A stretch of 64,000 bases of DNA, from assembly GCF_016908565.1 (NCBI RefSeq), contig NZ_JAFBED010000007.1, positions 62,001-126,000 of the forward strand. Reading direction: 5' to 3'. Source of the DNA: Sutcliffiella tianshenii. Its GTDB lineage: Bacteria; Bacillota; Bacilli; Bacillales; Bacillaceae_I. Made by a program: the position numbers and the translations under genes. The notes under the pieces are model-generated. The model made no database searches and had not been told where the DNA came from. It saw only the letters and a program-made list of their open reading frames with translations. Below, piece by piece: positions 35,068 through 44,428 of the stretch (the first letter of the stretch is position 1; each line of letters starts with the position of its first letter).

Positions 35068-35112
35068 GAGCCGTCCTGACAGATATCTGGTTATCTGTCG
35101 GACGGCTCTTTT
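35068..35112 (+). terminator. pckA terminator
   Basis: GAGCCGTC pairs with GACGGCTC, extended by CTGACAGAT/ATCTGTCGG, followed by TTTT. Confidence 0.9.
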
Positions 35113-35217
35113 GCATTTATGATTATGGAGAAATTGAAGCGGTGAAAGACTTTTTCAACCGGAGCGGCGCCCTTATTCAACCACTCCCATATCAACCCAA
35201 TCCTCACCCAAACAACT

Positions 35218-36006
35218 CTAATCCCCCTGCCCCTTCATCCATCCGCAAAGCCTCTCCACAAGCCTCCTGTTCTCTTTTGGCGGAAAATAATGCGTAAACT
35301 GCGGGTAATACCAGCTTTCCACACTTTTCCCTAGCTCCTTTGCTCGCTTTTCCAAGCGATAGGAATGTTCAACAGATACATTTCTATCCTTCTCCCCATG
35401 TATGATCAATATGGGTGCCTGAAGCTTTTCAAGTTCATAGAGCGGTGTCCTCGACTTATACTCATCAGGCACCTTTCCCGGTGTCCCTCCTATCACGCGC
35501 TTCATCATACGCCTCAGGTCAACCCGTTCCTCATAGGTAAGCACCATATCCGAGACCCCTCCCCAACTGACAACGGAACAAGCATCAGGGAACTGGATTC
35601 CGGCCATCAGTGCCATCACCCCTCCACGGGAGAATCCAAATACATGGATACGGCCATCCTTCACCTTTTCATGCTCCAGAAGCAGCCTGTATGCAGAGAA
35701 GGCATCCTCCCGATCTTCACCGGCAAAATCTTCATTTCCTTCTCCCCCCTGGTTTCCCCGGTAAAATGGCGCCATCACCACAAAGCCTTCGGAGGCAAAT
35801 TGAACAATGCGGCCGACCCGGACCTGTCCCACATTCTTGATCCCGCCGCGAAGATATAGAAATCCATCGTACTTTCCTTCACCCTTTGGCTCAGCCAGCA
35901 TCCCCTTCACCTTTAGTCCACTGCTATAATAGGTCACCAAGGACACATCGATATGCGGACTTGGTGACGGGTAGCGCATCTTCTCTATTATCAAGCCGTC
36001 CTTCAA
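35218..36006 (-). CDS. ytmA: Alpha/beta hydrolase, prolyl oligopeptidase-like (YtmA)
   Basis: This 262-residue hydrolase has the S9-type nucleophile elbow FGFSRGGVMALM, an oxyanion-side RGGIKNVG loop, and later Asp and His in IIHGEKDRNVSVEHS and YYPQFTHYFPP. It resembles B. subtilis YtmA, which lies after pckA; the substrate is unknown. I prefer a TTG start at 36006, because GGAGGG lies 6 bases upstream. An ATG frame to 36036 has no site and that site would fall inside the coding region. No ytmB-like gene is seen between it and pckA. Confidence 0.82.
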   Translation of the reverse strand: MKDGLIIEKMRYPSPSPHIDVSLVTYYSSGLKVKGMLAEPKGEGKYDGFLYLRGGIKNVGQVRVGRIVQFASEGFVVMAPFYRGNQGGEGNEDFAGEDREDAFSAYRLLLEHEKVKDGRIHVFGFSRGGVMALMAGIQFPDACSVVSWGGVSDMVLTYEERVDLRRMMKRVIGGTPGKVPDEYKSRTPLYELEKLQAPILIIHGEKDRNVSVEHSYRLEKRAKELGKSVESWYYPQFTHYFPPKENRRLVERLCGWMKGQGD

Positions 36007-36115
36007 TATTTTCCCTCCAATTCCCTTACTGGGCATTCACACATATTTAGGGCAAATCATACTGTATTTTATATAAACATACAAAGCTTTTGCTTATTGC
36101 CTGAGGAGGTTGAAT

Positions 36116-37114
36116 ATGAGATTTTTAAAGATTGCCCTTAGTATTGGTTTGTGTTTTGTTCTTGTAGCTGCATTGGTGGCCTGTGGTGGTACTAAAAAAG
36201 AAACCGTCCGGATTGCGGAGGTTACACGGTCCATTTTTTATGCTCCCCAATATGTTGCGATTGAAAAAGGTTTTTTTGAAGAGGAAGGGTTGGATGTGAA
36301 GCTGACCACAACATGGGGCGGCGACAAAACCATGACTACCCTGTTGGCTGATGGTGCTGACGTTGCACTTGTAGGCTCCGAAACGTCGATATATGTTTAT
36401 GCACAAGGCTCCAATGACCCGATCATCAATTTTGCACAATTAACACAGACAGATGGAACGTTCCTCGTTTCCAGAGAAGAGCTTGCTGACTTTTCATGGG
36501 AAGATTTAAAAGGAAGTACATTCCTTGGTCAGCGTAAAGGCGGCATGCCACAAATGGCCGGGGAGTTTGTATTGAAAAAGCATGGCATTGACCCGCAGAA
36601 CGACCTGAACCTGATCCAGAATGTGGATTTTGCGAATATCCCTAGTGCCTTTGCTTCCGGTACAGGTGATTTTGTCCAGCTGTTCGAGCCTCAGGCAAGC
36701 ATTTTTGAGGCAGAAGGAATCGGCCATATCGTCGCATCATTCGGAGAAGAGTCAGGCCTGATTCCTTATACCACCTTTATGGCTAAGGAAAGCTATATTA
36801 AAGAGAATCCTGAAACCGTGAAGAAATTCACAAGAGCCCTCTTTAAAGCTCAAGCATGGGTTGACTCCCACAGTGCTAAAGAAGTGGCAGAGGTCATCCT
36901 GCCTTACTTTGAAGATACAGAAGTCGGATTGGTAGAAACAGTCGTGGATCGCTATAAGAGCCAAGGCTCCTTTGCCACAGACCCTGTACTGGATACTGCA
37001 GAGTGGGAGAACCTCCAGAACATCATGGATGAGGCCGGCGAACTGCCAAAATATGTAGAACATGAAACATTAGTAAATACAACCATTGCCGAAGATGTAA
37101 TGGGAGAAGAATAG
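36116..37114 (+). CDS. ytlA: ABC transporter substrate-binding lipoprotein (YtlA, NMT1/SsuA-like)
   Basis: This 332-residue precursor has a lipoprotein signal peptide with lipobox ALVAC and modified Cys at about 23. The mature part is an NMT1/THI5/SsuA-like binding fold (VRIAEVTRSIFYAPQYVAIEKGFFEEEGLDV). Related proteins bind thiamine precursors, taurine/sulfonates or nitrate. GAGGAGG lies before the ATG at 36116; a TTG six bases earlier is less likely. It is the first of three genes encoding a complete importer. No TPP or S-box riboswitch was seen upstream, so the ligand is open; a pyrimidine thiamine precursor is a guess only. Confidence 0.88.
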   Translation: MRFLKIALSIGLCFVLVAALVACGGTKKETVRIAEVTRSIFYAPQYVAIEKGFFEEEGLDVKLTTTWGGDKTMTTLLADGADVALVGSETSIYVYAQGSNDPIINFAQLTQTDGTFLVSREELADFSWEDLKGSTFLGQRKGGMPQMAGEFVLKKHGIDPQNDLNLIQNVDFANIPSAFASGTGDFVQLFEPQASIFEAEGIGHIVASFGEESGLIPYTTFMAKESYIKENPETVKKFTRALFKAQAWVDSHSAKEVAEVILPYFEDTEVGLVETVVDRYKSQGSFATDPVLDTAEWENLQNIMDEAGELPKYVEHETLVNTTIAEDVMGEE

Positions 37115-37125
37115 GATGATGATCT

Positions 37126-37899
37126 ATGAGCTTCTTATCGATAGATCAAATTGAACACATATATTTCACACCAGAGCGTGCTACAAAAGTTCTAGAGAGT
37201 ATTTCGATGGCAATCGAGGAGGGGGAATTCATCTCCTTTCTCGGCCCTAGCGGGTGTGGAAAGACGACTTTGCTTTCCATCATTGCAGGTCTTTTGAAAC
37301 CTACTGGAGGGGACGTTCAGCTTAAGGGAAAAAGGCCCAGTGAATGTGTCTCGGATATAGGATACATGCTGCAGCAGGACTACCTTTTTCCGTGGAAGAC
37401 GATTGAAGAGAATAGCCTGTTGGGATTAAAATTATCCGACTCCCTGACAGAGGACTCCAAGCGGAGGACACTGCAGCTCTTGAAGGATATGGGACTGCAT
37501 GATGTAGAAAAATTATATCCTTCCCAATTATCTGGTGGCATGCGCCAAAGGGTCGCACTTGTACGGACACTTGCGACAGATCCCCAGGTCCTGCTTCTTG
37601 ATGAGCCATTTTCCGCACTGGACTATCAAACTAAACTGAAGCTTGAAGATCTCGTTTTCTCTACACTTAAATCATTTCAAAAGACTGCCCTGCTCGTTAC
37701 ACATGATATCGGGGAGGCCATCGCCATGAGCGATCGGATTTTCCTCTTAAGGGCTAATCCAGGAAGAGTTGCCAAGACCTTTATCGTCCCAACCGAAATC
37801 AGGCAGAGCATCCCTTTTGAAGCAAGGCAGCATCCCCTGTTCTCTTCCTTGTTCCAAAAGATCTGGAAGGAGCTGGAGACGCTTGAATCAGCAGACTGA
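37126..37899 (+). CDS. ytlC: ABC importer ATPase (YtlC)
   Basis: This 257-residue ATPase of the SsuB/TauB/ThiZ group has Walker [13 protein letters not shown], a Q-loop [13 protein letters not shown], signature [13 protein letters not shown], Walker [14 protein letters not shown] and the H-loop [15 protein letters not shown]. It lies 11 bases after ytlA and energises uptake together with the permease encoded next. The start used is the ATG at 37126, close after the ytlA stop. No frame break is seen. Confidence 0.92.
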   Translation: MSFLSIDQIEHIYFTPERATKVLESISMAIEEGEFISFLGPSGCGKTTLLSIIAGLLKPTGGDVQLKGKRPSECVSDIGYMLQQDYLFPWKTIEENSLLGLKLSDSLTEDSKRRTLQLLKDMGLHDVEKLYPSQLSGGMRQRVALVRTLATDPQVLLLDEPFSALDYQTKLKLEDLVFSTLKSFQKTALLVTHDIGEAIAMSDRIFLLRANPGRVAKTFIVPTEIRQSIPFEARQHPLFSSLFQKIWKELETLESAD

Positions 37900-37900
37900 C

Positions 37901-38689
37901 ATGAAACTCCTTCATACAGAATACCTGAATAAAAGAAAGAAAATAAAGCTGCAAGTACGTCTCTATCAGCTCATCATCTTTGTCGTCTTCTTTACTTTCT
38001 GGGAGCTTGCAGGAAGAAACAGTTGGATCAATCCATTGCTATTCAGCTATCCAAGCAAAATCTACCGGCTTTTCATTGAGAAACTGCAGGATGGAACGCT
38101 CTTAAGCAATATCAGCATTACCGTGACAGAAACCATATTCGGCTTCATCCTCGGGACATTGATCGGGACCATCCTGGCAGCCATCCTGTGGTGGTCCCCG
38201 ATGACCTCAAGAGTGCTCGAGCCTTACTTGGTTATCCTGAATGCCATGCCCAAAGTGGCACTCGGGCCCATTCTGATAGTTGCAATCGGGCCAAACATGG
38301 GCTCCATCATTACGATGGGGGCGATCATTTCCGTCATCATTACAACCATTGTCGTCTATACAGCTTTTAAGGAAGTGGATGAAAATTATTTGAAGGTGCT
38401 CAGGACGTTCGGGGCCAGGAGAGGACAGCTTTTTACACAGGCAGTATTGCCGGCGTCCTATCCGACCATCATCTCTACATTGAAGGTGAATGTCGGACTA
38501 TCATGGGTCGGGGTCATCGTCGGGGAATTTCTTGTCTCCTCCAAGGGTCTTGGGTATATGATCATCTACGGATTCCAGGTCTTCAACTTCACGCTTGTGT
38601 TATTGAGCCTACTGATCATTGCTGTCTTTGCCACAATCATGTATCAGCTTGTCGACTATTTGGAGAAGAAGCTTGTTAAGAATAATTAA
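37901..38689 (+). CDS. ytlD: ABC importer permease (YtlD)
   Basis: This 262-residue BPD-type inner-membrane permease has about six spans and the EAA loop near [22 protein letters not shown]. The frame is open further upstream inside ytlC, but the ATG at 37901 begins immediately after the ytlC stop and gives the family length ([14 protein letters not shown] before the first span). No strong ribosome binding site is visible, so translation is probably coupled to ytlC. It completes the ytlACD importer, and a bidirectional terminator follows. Confidence 0.9.
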   Translation: MKLLHTEYLNKRKKIKLQVRLYQLIIFVVFFTFWELAGRNSWINPLLFSYPSKIYRLFIEKLQDGTLLSNISITVTETIFGFILGTLIGTILAAILWWSPMTSRVLEPYLVILNAMPKVALGPILIVAIGPNMGSIITMGAIISVIITTIVVYTAFKEVDENYLKVLRTFGARRGQLFTQAVLPASYPTIISTLKVNVGLSWVGVIVGEFLVSSKGLGYMIIYGFQVFNFTLVLLSLLIIAVFATIMYQLVDYLEKKLVKNN

Positions 38690-38722
38690 AGGAGGGCAAC
38701 ATTAAAAGTTGCTCTCCTTTAT
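38688..38722. terminator. Bidirectional terminator between ytlD and ytkD
   Basis: AAAGGAGGGCAAC pairs with GTTGCTCTCCTTT around ATTAAAA. Confidence 0.85.
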
Positions 38723-39172
38723 TCTTTGTAAACTGTAAGTAAGGACCGAATCTTTCATGATGAAACTGAAACGGCTGTCTTTCCTTATGTTTTGGGGCAG
38801 CTCTTTCAGTAATACCGGACCGTTTGTTTCGAAATATGTAGGTTGTTTCTCTAAACGTGAAATAAGGGCAAAGTATACATTTTTGATGATGACTTTCTCT
38901 CTGCCTTCCACTTTGTATTGCCCTATGTAATGCAATCGGGATACGTGTCCGCCTGTTTCTTCTTTCACTTCCCTGATGGCCGCCTGATCGGCGCTTTCCC
39001 CTTCTTCAACCTTTCCACCTGGAAACTCCAGTCCACGGTTTTTGTGACTGGTCAAAAGCCATTGATCTTCAAACTGACAAATGACCCACACATGCTTGGG
39101 CGTGGATGAAAAGGGATGGTCTTTAAAGGATAACATCACTCGATTATGGTAAATGTCTTCAAACTCATACAT
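38702..39172 (-). CDS. ytkD: Nudix hydrolase YtkD (nucleoside triphosphatase)
   Basis: This 156-residue Nudix enzyme has a complete Nudix box at about 52-75 (GGKVEEGESADQAAIREVKE, then ETGG; the catalytic Glu residues are in REVKEE). In B. subtilis YtkD cleaves 8-oxo-dGTP and other purine triphosphates, a sanitising role, and also has RNA pyrophosphohydrolase activity as I recall. GGAG lies 10 bases before the ATG. It is convergent with ytlD and shares its terminator. Confidence 0.9.
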   Translation of the reverse strand: MYEFEDIYHNRVMLSFKDHPFSSTPKHVWVICQFEDQWLLTSHKNRGLEFPGGKVEEGESADQAAIREVKEETGGHVSRLHYIGQYKVEGREKVIIKNVYFALISRLEKQPTYFETNGPVLLKELPQNIRKDSRFSFIMKDSVLTYSLQRIKESNF

Positions 39173-39283
39173 ACTATCGAAACTCCAATACCTCTTTTTT
39201 CTTCTTCCATCTTAACATAGTAGCATCGAAATTGTGAGAGTCAAGTATCCTATATAGACCATCCAGTGAAGAATTTTTGTCAT

Positions 39284-39604
39284 TTATTCTATTAAGTCGT
39301 CCATCAGCCCTTCATTTTTGATATGCGCTTTCGTTTCTTCGTCACCAAGCTCATAGATCATTTTATAAACCTGCTGCAAACCGGTGTCATAAGCATCATT
39401 GGCCCGGTCGAAATGGTATTCGATGTAAGGAATATGTGCCCGCCAGAAACCTTGCCAATCAGAGGAATAATTTTGATCGAACAATTCCCTGAGGCGGGTT
39501 ATTTCCTCGTCATTTGCCTGTATTTGATAATCCCATGAATTTGCAGTTCTGACTTGCGAGATATTTCCTTCTGCGAGAGAAATATAATAAGTTTTTTTAT
39601 CCAT
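39284..39604 (-). CDS. Hypothetical protein, 106 aa
   Basis: I do not recognise the family with confidence. The protein is soluble and acidic, starts MDKKTYYISLAEGNISQVRT and contains WQGFWRAHIPYIEYHFDRAND, then a helical C-terminus. No catalytic or metal motif is evident. It has no hydrophobic segment. AAGGATG lies just before the ATG. It sits alone between ytkD and the holin-like gene on the same strand. The good frame and codon use suggest a real gene. Confidence 0.65.
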   Translation of the reverse strand: MDKKTYYISLAEGNISQVRTANSWDYQIQANDEEITRLRELFDQNYSSDWQGFWRAHIPYIEYHFDRANDAYDTGLQQVYKMIYELGDEETKAHIKNEGLMDDLIE

Positions 39605-39683
39605 CCTTTTTCATCCTTTCCTACAACATCCTTTTTTTATCTTCCCAAAAGGATCTCCGCTTTATTCTGTTGCATGAAAGTTA

Positions 39684-40082
39684 TTAAAGGCCGGACTTTT
39701 TCTTGACGGTGTCAATCATTCTTTTCAATATTTCCGGAATCGGTACGCCTATTCTATGAGCGTTTTCCATGATGGATATGAATTCATTTACCAGATAGAA
39801 AAGGATAGTGATGTCCTTGATGATAGTAGTACTTAAGATGATGTCCAACACATGTGCAATACTTACCAGCGCAAAGATAAAAACCTTTTGCGCAATCCCT
39901 TTAAAACCTACTCTGCTAGATAGTTTCTTTTCAACAATAGCTGCAAATACACCTGTAATATAATCGACTATGACAAAGGCTATCAGGAAGAACAGCAGTT
40001 TACTCAACCCACCAAAAAGCAGAGAAGCGATGGAACCTGTTAACGAAACTGCTCCAAAATAAATAATTATATACTTGTCCAT
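39684..40082 (-). CDS. ytkC: Holin-like membrane protein (YtkC-like)
   Basis: This 132-residue protein has about four hydrophobic segments and the phage-holin (Holin_4/toxin secretion) pattern: FFLIAFVIVDYITGVFAAIVEKKLSSRVGFKGIAQK. The C-terminus is basic (VKKKSGL). It resembles YtkC of B. subtilis at the same map position. There is no nearby endolysin gene or prophage, so a role in lysis is not supported; it may be a domesticated holin. GAGGAGGGG precedes the ATG. Confidence 0.85.
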   Translation of the reverse strand: MDKYIIIYFGAVSLTGSIASLLFGGLSKLLFFLIAFVIVDYITGVFAAIVEKKLSSRVGFKGIAQKVFIFALVSIAHVLDIILSTTIIKDITILFYLVNEFISIMENAHRIGVPIPEILKRMIDTVKKKSGL

Positions 40083-40223
40083 GGTCCCCTCCTCTTAATA
40101 CTCTATTTTATGCCTCCAAAGATTTCGGTGTGTAAGCAGCATCCGCCTTTTTTTTGCATGAAGCGCTGAAGATAGAGAACGATAAAGGGATAGAGTAAAT
40201 AGCTATCATGGAGGTGAAAGCTG

Positions 40224-40472
40224 GTGAAATCCATAGAAGGAATGGTAGAAAAATACCAAAAAAGATTATTGAGAGATGACGAAGATGTGGATGCTGTTGC
40301 ATACTCGGTTGTTAATAGCTTTACGAGGGATCAGTGCTTGGAATTATTGAATGAACTAACAGACGAAGAGCTTCATCAGATTGTAGCACTCTTTGTGATG
40401 GACAAGGTGAAGGCTTTACTGATCAACGCGGATGAGGACATGGAAAGGGATGGATCGGGATTCCTCCATTAA
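40224..40472 (+). CDS. Small acidic hypothetical protein, 82 aa
   Basis: The protein is helical and acidic (MVEKYQKRLLRDDEDVDAVA, then FTRDQCLELLNELTDEELHQ). It may be related to the small DUF6154-type Bacillus proteins, but this is a weak recollection. The start is a GTG with GGAGGTG about 8 bases upstream. It is transcribed opposite to its neighbours and ends just before a strong terminator. Function unknown. Confidence 0.65.
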   Translation: MKSIEGMVEKYQKRLLRDDEDVDAVAYSVVNSFTRDQCLELLNELTDEELHQIVALFVMDKVKALLINADEDMERDGSGFLH

Positions 40473-40491
40473 CAGGGGAAATACAATAAAA

Positions 40492-40533
40492 TAGCCCGAT
40501 ACGCAGGGATCCCCCTGCATCGGGCCATTTTTA
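40492..40533. terminator. Bidirectional terminator before dps
   Basis: TAGCCCGATACGCAGGG pairs with CCCTGCATCGGGCCA, followed by TTTTT. Confidence 0.9.
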
Positions 40534-40541
40534 TGAAACAG

Positions 40542-40982
40542 TTATTTTCCTAAGAAGGCGTGGAGCATCCAATTATGCTTTTCCACACTCTGATGAATGG
40601 CCAATAGCATATCACCTGTTGTTTCATCACCTGCAGAATCCGCAATTTCCATTCCTTCCTTCAACTCTTCGATAAGAGTGGAGAAATCACTGGCGATATT
40701 CTTTACCATCTGTTGGGCTGATTCTCCTCCTTCAGCCTCATTGATGGTGGAGATCTCCAGTATTTCCTTCATGGTACCTACCGGCTTGCCTTCGATAGCC
40801 AAGAGCCTCTCTGCTAATTCATCAATATGGGTTGCAGCCTCATTATATAGCTCCTCAAACTTTTCATGAAGAGTAAAGAACTCCGGCCCTTTAACAAACC
40901 AATGATAATTATGTAGTTTCGTGAATAGGACACTCCAGTTTGCGACTTGCTTGTTCACTACTTCTGTTAATTGCTTTGACAT
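40542..40982 (-). CDS. dps: Dps-family ferritin-like DNA-protection protein
   Basis: This 146-residue four-helix protein forms a 12-mer that oxidises and stores iron. Ferroxidase ligands are in [22 protein letters not shown] and the [13 protein letters not shown] helix. The start at 40982 (MSKQLTEVV) has AAGGAGG about 9 bases upstream. A SigB-like promoter lies 40 bases further upstream (GTTTAT-N14-GGGTAA), in line with general-stress control of dps in B. subtilis. The position next to ytkC also agrees. Confidence 0.95.
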   Translation of the reverse strand: MSKQLTEVVNKQVANWSVLFTKLHNYHWFVKGPEFFTLHEKFEELYNEAATHIDELAERLLAIEGKPVGTMKEILEISTINEAEGGESAQQMVKNIASDFSTLIEELKEGMEIADSAGDETTGDMLLAIHQSVEKHNWMLHAFLGK

Positions 40983-41021
40983 GCTTATTTCCTCCTTGAT
41001 CAATAAGTATCTGCTCTTTTT

Positions 41022-41047
41022 TTACCCTTCCTATCTTCCCCATAAAC
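41022..41047 (-). promoter_or_regulatory. SigB-type promoter of dps
   Basis: GTTTAT (41042-41047), 14-base spacer, GGGTAA (41022-41027) on the minus strand. Confidence 0.7.
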
Positions 41048-41137
41048 AAATTCATTATCCTGTAATCTGCTTCCTACCCCGGACTAATAATGGTAGAATA
41101 GGGGAAATATCACCTTGCAAGGAGGAATACTCATCAT

Positions 41138-41293
41138 ATGACTACCGTATTGATCATATGTGTCATCATCGTTCTTGTTGTTCTTTTATTGACCATCTTG
41201 ACCACTAATAAAGCATATAACTATGAACATAAAATCGACCCGGTGGATCCGATGCCTGAAGAAAAAGAACAAGGCAAAGAGAAGGATAGTTAA
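41138..41293 (+). CDS. ytzI: YtzI-like small membrane protein, 51 aa
   Basis: One N-terminal membrane span (VLIICVIIVLVVLLLTILTT) is followed by NKAYNYEHKIDPVDP and a charged tail. It resembles the short YtzI proteins of Bacillus, of unknown function. AAGGAGG lies about 12 bases before the ATG. It is flanked by the dps promoter region and a strong terminator. Confidence 0.75.
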   Translation: MTTVLIICVIIVLVVLLLTILTTNKAYNYEHKIDPVDPMPEEKEQGKEKDS

Positions 41294-41312
41294 TGGAGCC
41301 CCTAAATATAAT

Positions 41313-41360
41313 AAACCCCCAGCGCCAATTTTTATGGGATGCGCTTGGGGTTTTGTTTTT
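41313..41360. terminator. Bidirectional terminator after ytzI and ycgQ
   Basis: AAACCCCCAGCGC pairs with GCGCTTGGGGTTTT around a 15-base loop, followed by T-rich sequence on the plus strand. Confidence 0.85.
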
Positions 41361-41370
41361 TTAATATTTT

Positions 41371-42351
41371 TTAATAATATTCATAGATATACGGTGTTTC
41401 AGGCTGTTCGACTTTCTCCAGGCTTTCGATTTCCACATAGGGAAGGTTCCAACCATTATACTCTGTCACAGACAATGTCCCCTTCACCTTTACCCATTCA
41501 TCGTTTTCCAGGTCACTGGCCCCTTCAAGTGTAGACAATGTCCCGTAGACGGAGGCATCGGCAACACAACACGAAAGGCCAAATCTGGCGACAACGAACT
41601 GATCGGATGTAAAGTCGGACTCCCTGAAGACAAAGCCCAGCATTTCAATTTTCTTCCCTACAAATTCTTCAGGGTTCATATCAATGATGTTCATGATGGG
41701 AATGTATTTGTCGTCTTCCACTACAATTGTATCCTTTGTCAAAAGCTCAGCCTTCAGTTCTTCGTAGTACCCTTCAGGCGGGGCCTGGACTTCAAATCCT
41801 TCAGGATGCTCAAGAGGTGCATCGGCTAATTTTTCATCTATGGATTGCTCACCTGATTCATCCATATATTTTTCAGGGTCTTTCAAATACTCTTCTGCGC
41901 GGGAAGTGGAATCTTCACCTTCCGCCTCCGGTGTTCCCTCAAAGGCTCCAGCCTGCTGGCGCTCCTCCACAATCTGCTTGGAATTCGTAAATCCGCGCTT
42001 TTCAATGATCGAGCTATCCAATATATTATCCGGGAACATGAAGCCAGTCACTATCGGCAGGACAAACATGGAGTAGATGACAATGGATTGGATTGGTGTG
42101 GAGGACTCACCATGGTCAAATCCGCAGTTGCACACCAATTCGTCCTTATTTTTGGAACCGCTTCTCCATATCTGCACAACACCAAGGATAAACAGGACTG
42201 CACCAGCAAAATACATGAATGGCATCATCCGTGGCGCAATAAAGTTTGTAATATTTCCGGTCACTAAAAGTTTAAAGAAGAGAAGTGTAAAGCCTAATAG
42301 TATGATTCCACGCAAATAGATGTGGAACCCATAATCTCGATTATTTTCCAT
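41371..42351 (-). CDS. ycgQ: YcgQ-like membrane protein, TIGR03943/DUF1980 family
   Basis: This 326-residue protein has two to three N-terminal spans, a charged linker with CNCGFDHG, and a C-terminal extracytoplasmic domain (YIPIMNIIDMNPEEFVGKKI ... GLSCCVADASVYG). This DUF1980 family is encoded next to DUF318 permeases and is often linked with COG0523 zinc GTPases. The paired CC and CxC motifs may bind metal. It lies 17 bases downstream of ycgR on the same strand. The transported substrate is unknown. Confidence 0.85.
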   Translation of the reverse strand: MENNRDYGFHIYLRGIILLGFTLLFFKLLVTGNITNFIAPRMMPFMYFAGAVLFILGVVQIWRSGSKNKDELVCNCGFDHGESSTPIQSIVIYSMFVLPIVTGFMFPDNILDSSIIEKRGFTNSKQIVEERQQAGAFEGTPEAEGEDSTSRAEEYLKDPEKYMDESGEQSIDEKLADAPLEHPEGFEVQAPPEGYYEELKAELLTKDTIVVEDDKYIPIMNIIDMNPEEFVGKKIEMLGFVFRESDFTSDQFVVARFGLSCCVADASVYGTLSTLEGASDLENDEWVKVKGTLSVTEYNGWNLPYVEIESLEKVEQPETPYIYEYY

Positions 42352-42368
42352 CCTATCTCATCCTTTCC

Positions 42369-43376
42369 TTATAACACAATCTGCTGGAAAATGAGGATTG
42401 CTGCAAAAACGACAATTGTCACGACAGCCATGAATGCCAACACGAATTTCGTCTTGAAATAGGCAAATAGCATAAATGTATTCTTCAGGTCCAGCATAGG
42501 TCCATAGATTAAAAAGGCAAGAATCGATCCAGTTGTAAACGTGGAACCGAAAGATGCTGCAACAAATGCGTCTGCCTCAGAACATAGGGAGAGAACATAG
42601 GCGAATGCCATCATGACAGCCGGCGACAAGACCTCATTCGAGCCAAGTGCAACAAGTACATCCCGGTCTAGGAAGGTTTGGAATAAGCTTGCAATGAATG
42701 CTCCTGCAATCAAATATTTCCCCATATCGAAGAATTCATCACTTGCATGATAGAAAGTGGCTTTCCACTTATTCGCAGTGGCTGGTTGTTCATCTTCCGT
42801 ATCCACTCTTCCTTGCAATTCATTTTTCGTCCAGCGAAGCTGATTTTTATTATCAAAAAGTAATAGCATCAACAGTCCGATAACAATACAAAGTACAAAT
42901 GCCAGGCCAAATCTTCCGTACATGATGATGGGATCCCCATTGAATGCATAAAAAGTGGATGCTACTACAACAGGGTTTAAAATCGGTGCACCAACAAGGA
43001 AAACGACCCCTACATGGAGCGGCATCCCTTTTTTTATCAGGCGACGTACGACCGGAATGATGGCACATTCACAAATCGGGAATATTGCGCCAAGAATCGC
43101 TGCAGGAATGATGGCGGCAAACGCATTCTTCGGGAGGAATTTTTTAATTTTCTCCTCCGATACAAAAGTCTGGATCAATGCAGATGCAAATACACCCAGT
43201 AGTATGAAAGGTACAGCTTCAATGACTATACTCAAGAAAATGGTATTCACATTCAGCCATGAGCCAGGGATCTTCTCAGAGAAATCTTTCATATCCATAA
43301 AAAAGAACAGATATAGGAAAAATCCAATCAATAGAAGCCCTATGATATCTTTAAAGAGATTATTGCTTGTCCTCAT
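42369..43376 (-). CDS. ycgR: YcgR-like permease, DUF318 family
   Basis: This 335-residue polytopic protein has about eight spans. Family signatures are FPICECAIIPVVRRLIKKG, LVGAPILNPVVVASTFYAF and LSLCSEADAFVAASF. The conserved Cys residues suggest metal or thiol chemistry; no transport substrate is established. GAAGGAG precedes the ATG. It is followed by ycgQ. The promoter has a good -10 (TATAAT, 43407-43412) but a poor -35. No Zur-type palindrome is visible upstream, although the pair borders a Zur region. Confidence 0.85.
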   Translation of the reverse strand: MRTSNNLFKDIIGLLLIGFFLYLFFFMDMKDFSEKIPGSWLNVNTIFLSIVIEAVPFILLGVFASALIQTFVSEEKIKKFLPKNAFAAIIPAAILGAIFPICECAIIPVVRRLIKKGMPLHVGVVFLVGAPILNPVVVASTFYAFNGDPIIMYGRFGLAFVLCIVIGLLMLLLFDNKNQLRWTKNELQGRVDTEDEQPATANKWKATFYHASDEFFDMGKYLIAGAFIASLFQTFLDRDVLVALGSNEVLSPAVMMAFAYVLSLCSEADAFVAASFGSTFTTGSILAFLIYGPMLDLKNTFMLFAYFKTKFVLAFMAVVTIVVFAAILIFQQIVL

Positions 43377-43553
43377 TTTTCGACTCCTTCTAATTTATCT
43401 ATTTGCATTATAGCATAGAGGTCTTGGAAACTTTCACTCTAGTTATTAACAATATATGTATCTCTATTAAAAATATGATATTGTAATCAAATTTGCTAGA
43501 TTTTGTTATGGGCACATTAAACACCGCTGTTTTATATAACATAAGAAATTAAA

Positions 43554-43580
43554 AAGGATGACCACAGTAGGCCATCCTTC
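43554..43580 (-). terminator. luxS terminator
   Basis: GGATGGCC pairs with GTGGTCATCC (with a G-T pair) around TACT, followed by TTTTT on the minus strand. Confidence 0.75.
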
Positions 43581-43588
43581 CCTCATTA

Positions 43589-44062
43589 TCATCCAAACAC
43601 TTTTTTAAGGTCTTCTTTGTCCTGTTCCAACCAGAAGCGCATCAGGCGTTTTGCACCTTCAAGGTCATGCAGTTTTGCCTGGCCGCACTGTTTTTCGTTT
43701 GCCGCTGGGATCTCCTCGATTTGCACTGCATCCTTCAACGTATCTTCCATCAGGTCGACAATTTCATCCACTGTCGGCTCGCCGCTTACAACCAGATAAT
43801 AGCCTGTTTGGCAGCCCATCGGTGAAATATCGATAATATCGAAATGGTCGTATTTTTCCGAATGAGTACGGATATTGAACGCCAACAGATGCTCCAGGGT
43901 ATGGATCGCATCGGGCTTCATTGCCTGTTTGTTCGGCTGGCAAAAACGGATATCATATTTATTCACAACACCATCTGTCCCGACCTTGTGTACCCCGCAA
44001 TGGCGGACATATGGAGCTTTTACTGCATTATGGTCAAGTTCAAAGCTTTCTACTGAAGGCAT
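43589..44062 (-). CDS. luxS: S-ribosylhomocysteine lyase LuxS
   Basis: This 157-residue metalloenzyme cleaves S-ribosylhomocysteine to homocysteine and DPD, the autoinducer-2 precursor, in the activated methyl cycle. Metal ligands are His54 and His58 in HTLEH and Cys126, and the catalytic Cys84 is in MGCQTGYY. These match the known LuxS numbering. AGGAG lies 8 bases before the ATG. It is monocistronic. It consumes a by-product of SAM use, linking functionally to metK in this window. Confidence 0.99.
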   Translation of the reverse strand: MPSVESFELDHNAVKAPYVRHCGVHKVGTDGVVNKYDIRFCQPNKQAMKPDAIHTLEHLLAFNIRTHSEKYDHFDIIDISPMGCQTGYYLVVSGEPTVDEIVDLMEDTLKDAVQIEEIPAANEKQCGQAKLHDLEGAKRLMRFWLEQDKEDLKKVFG

Positions 44063-44200
44063 GAAAACATCTCCTTATTGGTAAGTTACACCCATTATAG
44101 CACAGATTTAATTCCAATTAAATTCATCTGATTTATATGAATTTAATAAATTTTCCGTTCCCGAAAAAATCAGCTATAATTTATTCTGAGGTGACAGTAT

Positions 44201-44428
44201 ATGAAACAGATCTTTCTTTTGCTAATCCGCTTTTATCAAAAGGTCATATCTCCATTAACACCGCCCTCATGCCGGTTCTATCCGACATGCTCCCATTACG
44301 GGATGGAGGCAATCAGCCGCTTTGGTGCCATTAAAGGAGGATGGCTGACCATAAAAAGAATCCTGAAGTGCCATCCGTTTCATCCTGGTGGAATCGATCA
44401 TGTTCCAGAGAAAAAAGAAAAAGCTTAA
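44201..44428 (+). CDS. yidD: YidD membrane insertion efficiency factor (YtjA)
   Basis: This 75-residue protein has the conserved YidD core: an amphipathic start ([16 protein letters not shown]) then [20 protein letters not shown] and CHPFHPGG. YidD assists YidC-dependent insertion at the inner membrane face. GAGGTG precedes the ATG. Its stop codon overlaps that of the convergent carbonic anhydrase gene by four bases, leaving no room for a terminator between them. Position between luxS and ytiB matches ytjA. Confidence 0.95.
   Translation: MKQIFLLLIRFYQKVISPLTPPSCRFYPTCSHYGMEAISRFGAIKGGWLTIKRILKCHPFHPGGIDHVPEKKEKA

Noticed and set aside
36037-36115. Possible TPP or other riboswitch before ytlA
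   Set aside because: The gap is only about 80 bases and no conserved aptamer core is seen.
39684-40082. Prophage lysis module
   Set aside because: The holin-like gene has no endolysin, integrase or phage structural genes nearby and sits at the normal ytkC position.
43377-43553. Zur box before ycgR
   Set aside because: No TCGTAATNATTACGA-like dyad is visible; only a promoter-like TATAAT and A/T-rich sequence.
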